Origin: Syngnathus acus
Taxonomy: Eukaryota; Chordata; Actinopteri; Syngnathiformes; Syngnathidae
DNA length: 64,000 nt
Assembly (NCBI RefSeq): GCF_901709675.1
Contig: NC_051100.1
Span: 7,288,786 to 7,352,785 of the forward strand
Reading direction: 5' to 3'
Part shown: in pieces, positions 63,701 to 64,000 of the stretch
Numbering within the stretch: the first letter of the stretch is position 1
Layout: the number at the start of each line of letters is the position of its first letter
Translations under genes and position numbers: made by a program
Notes under the pieces: generated by a model
Told to the model about the DNA's origin: nothing
The model's database searches: none
Seen by the model: the letters and a program-made list of their open reading frames with translations, nothing else

Positions 63701-64000
63701 TATCTACGAGATTGCCGACATCATATTTTCAAGAATGGTTGTTGTGGAGGATGTAAACAGCCCCATTGCTGGTCTTTGGGACCTCACTCGGAAGAAGAGG
63801 CTGTCAGTTCTTGAGGGATTTCAACAAGGTTTTACTGACGGGACCACTGCCTTGAAATTGCTGGAGGCCCAAGCCTGCACCGGAGGTATTTGTGACCCCT
63901 TCTCGGGGGAGAAATTTACAGTTAGTGATGCAATTAGTAAAGGTCTTTTAAATGAGAAGCTAGCGCAGAAACTACAGCAGTTTGAGCAGGTATTCAATGG
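29987..64000 (+). CDS. dst: Dystonin (BPAG1), 5' half, partial at right edge
   Basis: Giant spectraplakin cytolinker joining actin, microtubules and intermediate filaments. At least four alternative first-exon sets feed a shared body. From the first start the exons are 29987-30170, 30392-30423, 31418-31606, 33554-33767, 43387-43448, 44612-44701, (46413-46448 optional), 47293-47370, 48382-48474, 51752-51918, 52293-52405, 52500-52606, 52683-52802, 52885-52980 and 53069-53196. They continue into the plakin exons 53917-58905, the rod exon 59362-62244 and the plakin-repeat exon from 62340. This gives 1594 codons to 58905 without a break, then 961 rod codons and over 550 more. Order: N-terminal segment, CH1-CH2 actin-binding domain, spectrin-repeat plakin domain with SH3, coiled coil, plakin repeats. 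Synteny with prim2-rab23-bag2-znf451 identifies it as dst rather than the paralogue macf1. The spectrin-repeat rod, EF-hand and GAS2 part of the long isoforms would lie beyond the window. Confidence 0.95.
31013..31076. repeat. Fish interspersed repeat 3' tail
   Basis: The sequence tgaagccctttgagactgct, followed by tgtgatttagggctatacaaataaa and a short ACTTG tandem, is a familiar 3' end of a dispersed teleost retroelement. Only this tail is seen. It lies in the dst intron between 30423 and 31418. The family name is not certain. Confidence 0.55.
33959..33983. repeat. GGAT/GATA-type tetranucleotide repeat
   Basis: Short degenerate tggatagatggatggctgga run in a dst intron. Confidence 0.7.
34935..35022 (+). 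CDS. dst: dst alternative first exon, cytosolic (isoform-1 type)
   Basis: ATG at 34935 opens [20 protein letters not shown] and continues YEDVLEKYK before donor GTACG at 35023. It ends in phase 1, exactly as the isoform-2 exon at 33767 does, so both join the exon at 43387 ([14 protein letters not shown]). The segment [11 protein letters not shown] is nearly identical to the human isoform-1 start. The preceding 250 bp are GC-rich with a CG/CA alternating tract at about 34859-34880, fitting an internal promoter. The product lacks the membrane anchor. Confidence 0.92.
36870..36935. repeat. Degraded fish interspersed repeat fragment
   Basis: gcgctgtaaggttgagggtt, then caaagc and gtgtggagtttgcttgttt, resembles the internal part of a common teleost repeat ('...gttcaaatc...tgtgtggagtttgcatgttct...'). 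No ends or target duplications were recognised. Confidence 0.5.
41951..41985. repeat. Degraded fish interspersed repeat fragment
   Basis: acaatctcacatatggacaa followed by tttagagtccttag resembles 'cacctatggacaatttagagtc', another segment of the same class of dispersed teleost repeat as the fragments at 36870 and 41026. Confidence 0.5.
42423..42530 (+). CDS. Candidate unrecognised alternative exon of dst
   Basis: An ATG opens 36 codons, [20 protein letters not shown] followed by [16 protein letters not shown], stopping exactly at a possible donor CTG|GTAATT. The composition is protein-like, with an amphipathic C-terminal half. An acceptor-like tttcctcag lies just upstream at 42402-42410. It ends in phase 0. 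This does not fit the next exon (43387, which needs phase 1) but does fit the CH1 exon at 44612. I do not recognise it from dystonin or any other family. It could be a lineage-specific first exon, an exon of an unrelated transcript, or chance. Confidence 0.3.
43387..53196 (+). CDS. dst: dst actin-binding domain (CH1-CH2) and linker exons
   Basis: Shared exons 43387-43448 ([20 protein letters not shown]), 44612-44701 ([20 protein letters not shown]), 47293-47370 ([20 protein letters not shown]) and 48382-48474 ([20 protein letters not shown]) make CH1 up to ILHFQ. Exons 51752-51918 ([20 protein letters not shown]), 52293-52405, 52500-52606 ([16 protein letters not shown]) and the first part of 52683-52802 make CH2. 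Exons 52683-52802, 52885-52980 and 53069-53196 continue into the first spectrin-like repeat (GYHPND-type motif [20 protein letters not shown]). The KTFTKWIN and LLEVLSGD signatures are those of a type-1/type-2 CH pair that binds F-actin. All introns are GT-AG, and phases match throughout. The last exon leaves phase 2, identical to the epithelial first exon, so the two compete for the acceptor at 53917. Confidence 0.95.
44341..44526. mobile_element. hAT-like MITE with degenerate TIRs and 8-bp target duplication
   Basis: The left end cactggtggaactagga and the right end tctagctccgccagtg form inverted repeats with a few mismatches. They are flanked by 8-bp near-repeats cttcctaa (44333-44340) and ctccccaa (44527-44534), which match at 6 of 8 positions. 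An 8-bp target duplication and CA..TG ends suit the hAT superfamily. There is no coding capacity. It sits only 85 bp upstream of the CH1 exon at 44612, so it contributes sequence close to that exon's acceptor. Confidence 0.65.
46413..46448 (+). CDS. dst: dst 36-bp cassette micro-exon in CH1 ([12 protein letters not shown])
   Basis: Acceptor tgataag and donor GTGAGT enclose exactly 12 codons in phase 0, between the CH1 exons 44612-44701 and 47293-47370, which also join each other in frame. The peptide [12 protein letters not shown] resembles the short alternatively spliced insert of the plectin CH1 domain (RERD type), and the following exon starts with a similar PRERG. It is therefore probably an optional cassette exon that alters the actin-binding domain. 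The acceptor has a weak pyrimidine tract next to it but a strong one further upstream. Confidence 0.65.
48246..48259 (-). promoter_or_regulatory. Candidate CTCF motif in dst intron
   Basis: Minus-strand CCACAAGGTGGCAG differs from the CTCF core CCAC(C/T)AGGTGGCAG at one position. It lies 122 bp upstream of the exon at 48382. Motif match only. Confidence 0.3.
49801..49978. repeat. Tandem duplication of an 89-bp unit
   Basis: Two adjacent copies (49801-49889 and 49890-49978) begin aacctactag/aacctattag and end atcacttcc. They differ at only a handful of positions, which suggests a recent duplication. They lie in the dst intron upstream of the isoform-3 first exon and have no open frame. A separate 18-bp duplication (gaatacaacattggtacc) lies near 48566-48601. 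Confidence 0.9.
50632..51270 (+). CDS. dst: dst alternative first exon with N-myristoylation signal (isoform-3 type)
   Basis: A 213-codon open exon starts [20 protein letters not shown] and ends ...CIPSQRE at donor GTAAACAG. Gly2 with small or polar residues behind it fits an N-myristoyltransferase substrate, and Cys7 is a possible palmitoylation site. A strongly basic patch follows ([15 protein letters not shown]), giving a plausible myristate-plus-basic membrane anchor. It exits in phase 0 and joins the CH2 exon at 51752 (ISEIHV), bypassing every CH1 exon. The isoform would then have only CH2. An N-terminally myristoylated, CH1-less BPAG1 isoform 3 has been described in mouse. Most of this exon downstream of the first 35 residues is unfamiliar to me and likely fast-evolving. 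Confidence 0.85.
53553..53560 (+). promoter_or_regulatory. dst: TATA box of the epithelial dst promoter
   Basis: TATAAATA lies 123 bp upstream of the BPAG1e-type ATG. It predicts a start site near 53583 and a 5' UTR of about 90 nt with no intron. The other dst starts do not show a comparable TATA box in my reading, which fits a tissue-restricted promoter. Confidence 0.6.
53676..53824 (+). CDS. dst: dst epithelial first exon (BPAG1e type)
   Basis: ATG at 53676 opens [20 protein letters not shown] and runs to NNNISFGSR at donor GTGGGT. It is a Ser/Asn-rich leader like the human BPAG1e start, which also ends in a SFGSES-type segment before the shared exon. It exits in phase 2 and joins 53917 ([15 protein letters not shown]), so this product lacks the actin-binding domain, as hemidesmosomal BPAG1e (BP230) does. 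With the rod and plakin-repeat exons in this window, at least 2600 codons of this isoform are visible; human BPAG1e is 2649 aa. Confidence 0.92.
53917..58905 (+). CDS. dst: dst plakin domain exons (spectrin repeats and SH3)
   Basis: Exons: 53917-54010, 54323-54477, 54560-54980, 55067-55195, 55271-55348, 55418-55579, 55695-55799, 55898-55993, 56063-56188, 56280-56432, 56548-56702, 56780-56906, 56981-57164, 57242-57399, 57471-57649, 57735-57873, 57946-58139, 58221-58383, 58484-58567, 58627-58734 and 58807-58905. They give 3109 nt that stay in frame with either upstream partner. Helical repeats show spectrin signatures ([36 protein letters not shown]). An SH3 domain is encoded at about 56400-56690 ([20 protein letters not shown] to [12 protein letters not shown]). 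54560-54980 contains a Ser/Thr-rich insert after [12 protein letters not shown] basic cluster KKRK near 58695 matches the nuclear-localisation-like KRRR of human. The domain binds hemidesmosomal partners (BP180, integrin beta4, erbin) in the epithelial protein. The intron 57165-57241 has a GC donor. Confidence 0.95.
57165..57241 (+). other. dst: Non-canonical GC-AG intron in dst
   Basis: The exon ends GCA GAG CGA G and the intron begins GCAAGC; it ends aaacag. Only this donor gives Ser-Ala-Glu-Arg-Glu-Glu, which matches the human order SAEREEQEES. No nearby GT donor preserves the frame. The consensus around the GC (G|GCAAG) is the strong form usually seen in GC-AG introns. Confidence 0.85.
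59362..62244 (+). CDS. dst: dst coiled-coil rod exon (epithelial isoform)
   Basis: A single 2883-nt exon (961 codons) opens [20 protein letters not shown] after acceptor ttttag. The translation is rich in Glu, Lys, Gln and Leu, with heptad-like spacing and few Gly or Pro until its last 120 codons. This is a long parallel coiled-coil that would dimerise the protein, as in BPAG1e, desmoplakin and plectin. It follows the plakin domain directly in phase 0. The last part ([20 protein letters not shown]) leaves the heptad pattern and forms a linker. The exon ends SSIE at donor GTACGG. Read through, it hits TGA 105 nt later, giving a tail without plakin repeats. Confidence 0.94.
62340..64000 (+). 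CDS. dst: dst plakin-repeat exon (epithelial tail), continues past window
   Basis: After acceptor attcacag the frame is open to the window edge (553 codons plus 2 nt). A linker of about 110 residues leads into plakin repeats. Typical 38-residue units are visible: [40 protein letters not shown], and [20 protein letters not shown] followed by [20 protein letters not shown] and [19 protein letters not shown]. These repeats bind keratin and other intermediate filaments in BPAG1e. The right edge cuts the last visible repeat. No start codon is implied by the ATG at the exon start; it is an internal Met. Confidence 0.93.
   Translation, partial: MATLKKEDILIDFRQDEIKVIPSETTLTSSTSQNVTSPQRQYTTETYQIYSCNDLIPKTQGYMALSVPIEYQKERHSVLTTTRYHLKEPPEARNKSMKSAPESRDSFRLWNTTALNLTDLKRSTAIQNLIKYKILNEDIFHKFEKGLISIDKVQASIAPYVGKPTSIAGIYVESSKKKTSFLEAAERGFLAKVYALEFLQSQAATGSLTDLTTGQIYSLDEALERGIFDSSLKDKLMEAEKAFRGFMHAGKRLSVFQAMEASILERYKGKKILEVQIATGGVVNPEGGFRMPPSVAIDHGFLNKETLQILYDPVRNPKGFHNPDTGQRAYYCEILRACLYDIDGGVLLLPLGDRHLTSSSPTSSHRVSVVSSSRGTEMSTHEAFKKKHIDKQTYLFLSQQESEWHETSVDDGNGVLRHIITDVKNGRKLCLESALSQRFLEASELERYRNGQLSIYEIADIIFSRMVVVEDVNSPIAGLWDLTRKKRLSVLEGFQQGFTDGTTALKLLEAQACTGGICDPFSGEKFTVSDAISKGLLNEKLAQKLQQFEQVFN

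Overview
The window is a stretch of vertebrate nuclear genome, almost certainly from a ray-finned (teleost) fish. Genes are split into many small exons with GT-AG introns, often only 70-150 bp long. The proteins are clear orthologues of human proteins, and the spacers hold fish-type MITEs and microsatellites. No prokaryotic, viral or plasmid feature was seen. The gene order prim2 - rab23 - bag2 - znf451 - dst matches what I recall of the human PRIM2-RAB23-BAG2-ZNF451-(BEND6)-DST block, so this is a conserved microsyntenic segment. A BEND6-like gene was not found between znf451 and dst.

Layout. 1-5.4 kb: spacer without a recognisable gene, holding a TA/CA microsatellite and a 289-bp MITE. 5.7-16.0 kb (-): prim2, 13 coding exons, 513 codons. 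16.4-17.3 kb: GC-rich divergent promoter region between prim2 and rab23, with an E2F site on the prim2 side and a cluster of RFX/X-box half-sites on the rab23 side. 18.57-19.86 kb (+): rab23, 6 coding exons, 235 codons. 20.3-22.5 kb: tail-to-tail spacer. 22.49-23.53 kb (-): bag2, 3 exons, 208 codons, with a four-unit heat-shock element about 180 bp upstream of its ATG. 24.32-28.05 kb (-): znf451, 10 coding exons, 785 codons, with no room for the PIN-like domain of the human protein. 28.1-30.0 kb: head-to-head spacer ending in a 190-bp polypurine tract. 29.99-64.0 kb (+): the 5' half of dst (dystonin/BPAG1), which runs off the right edge.

The dst part shows at least four mutually exclusive N-termini: a membrane-anchor start (29987), a short cytosolic start (34935), a putatively N-myristoylated start that bypasses CH1 (50632), and an epithelial BPAG1e-like start with its own TATA box (53676). 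Behind them lie the actin-binding CH1-CH2 exons, the spectrin-repeat/SH3 plakin domain, a 2.9-kb coiled-coil rod exon, and the start of the plakin-repeat exon that defines the epithelial isoform.

The genes share no single pathway. Prim2 primes DNA replication, Rab23 is a ciliary/Hedgehog-linked GTPase, Bag2 is an Hsc70/Hsp70 co-chaperone, Znf451 is a SUMO ligase, and dystonin is a cytolinker. All exon boundaries were inferred by eye from splice signals, reading-frame phase and remembered human homologues. Every join reported for the main gene models keeps the frame; the one exception, a candidate exon at 42423, is marked as uncertain.
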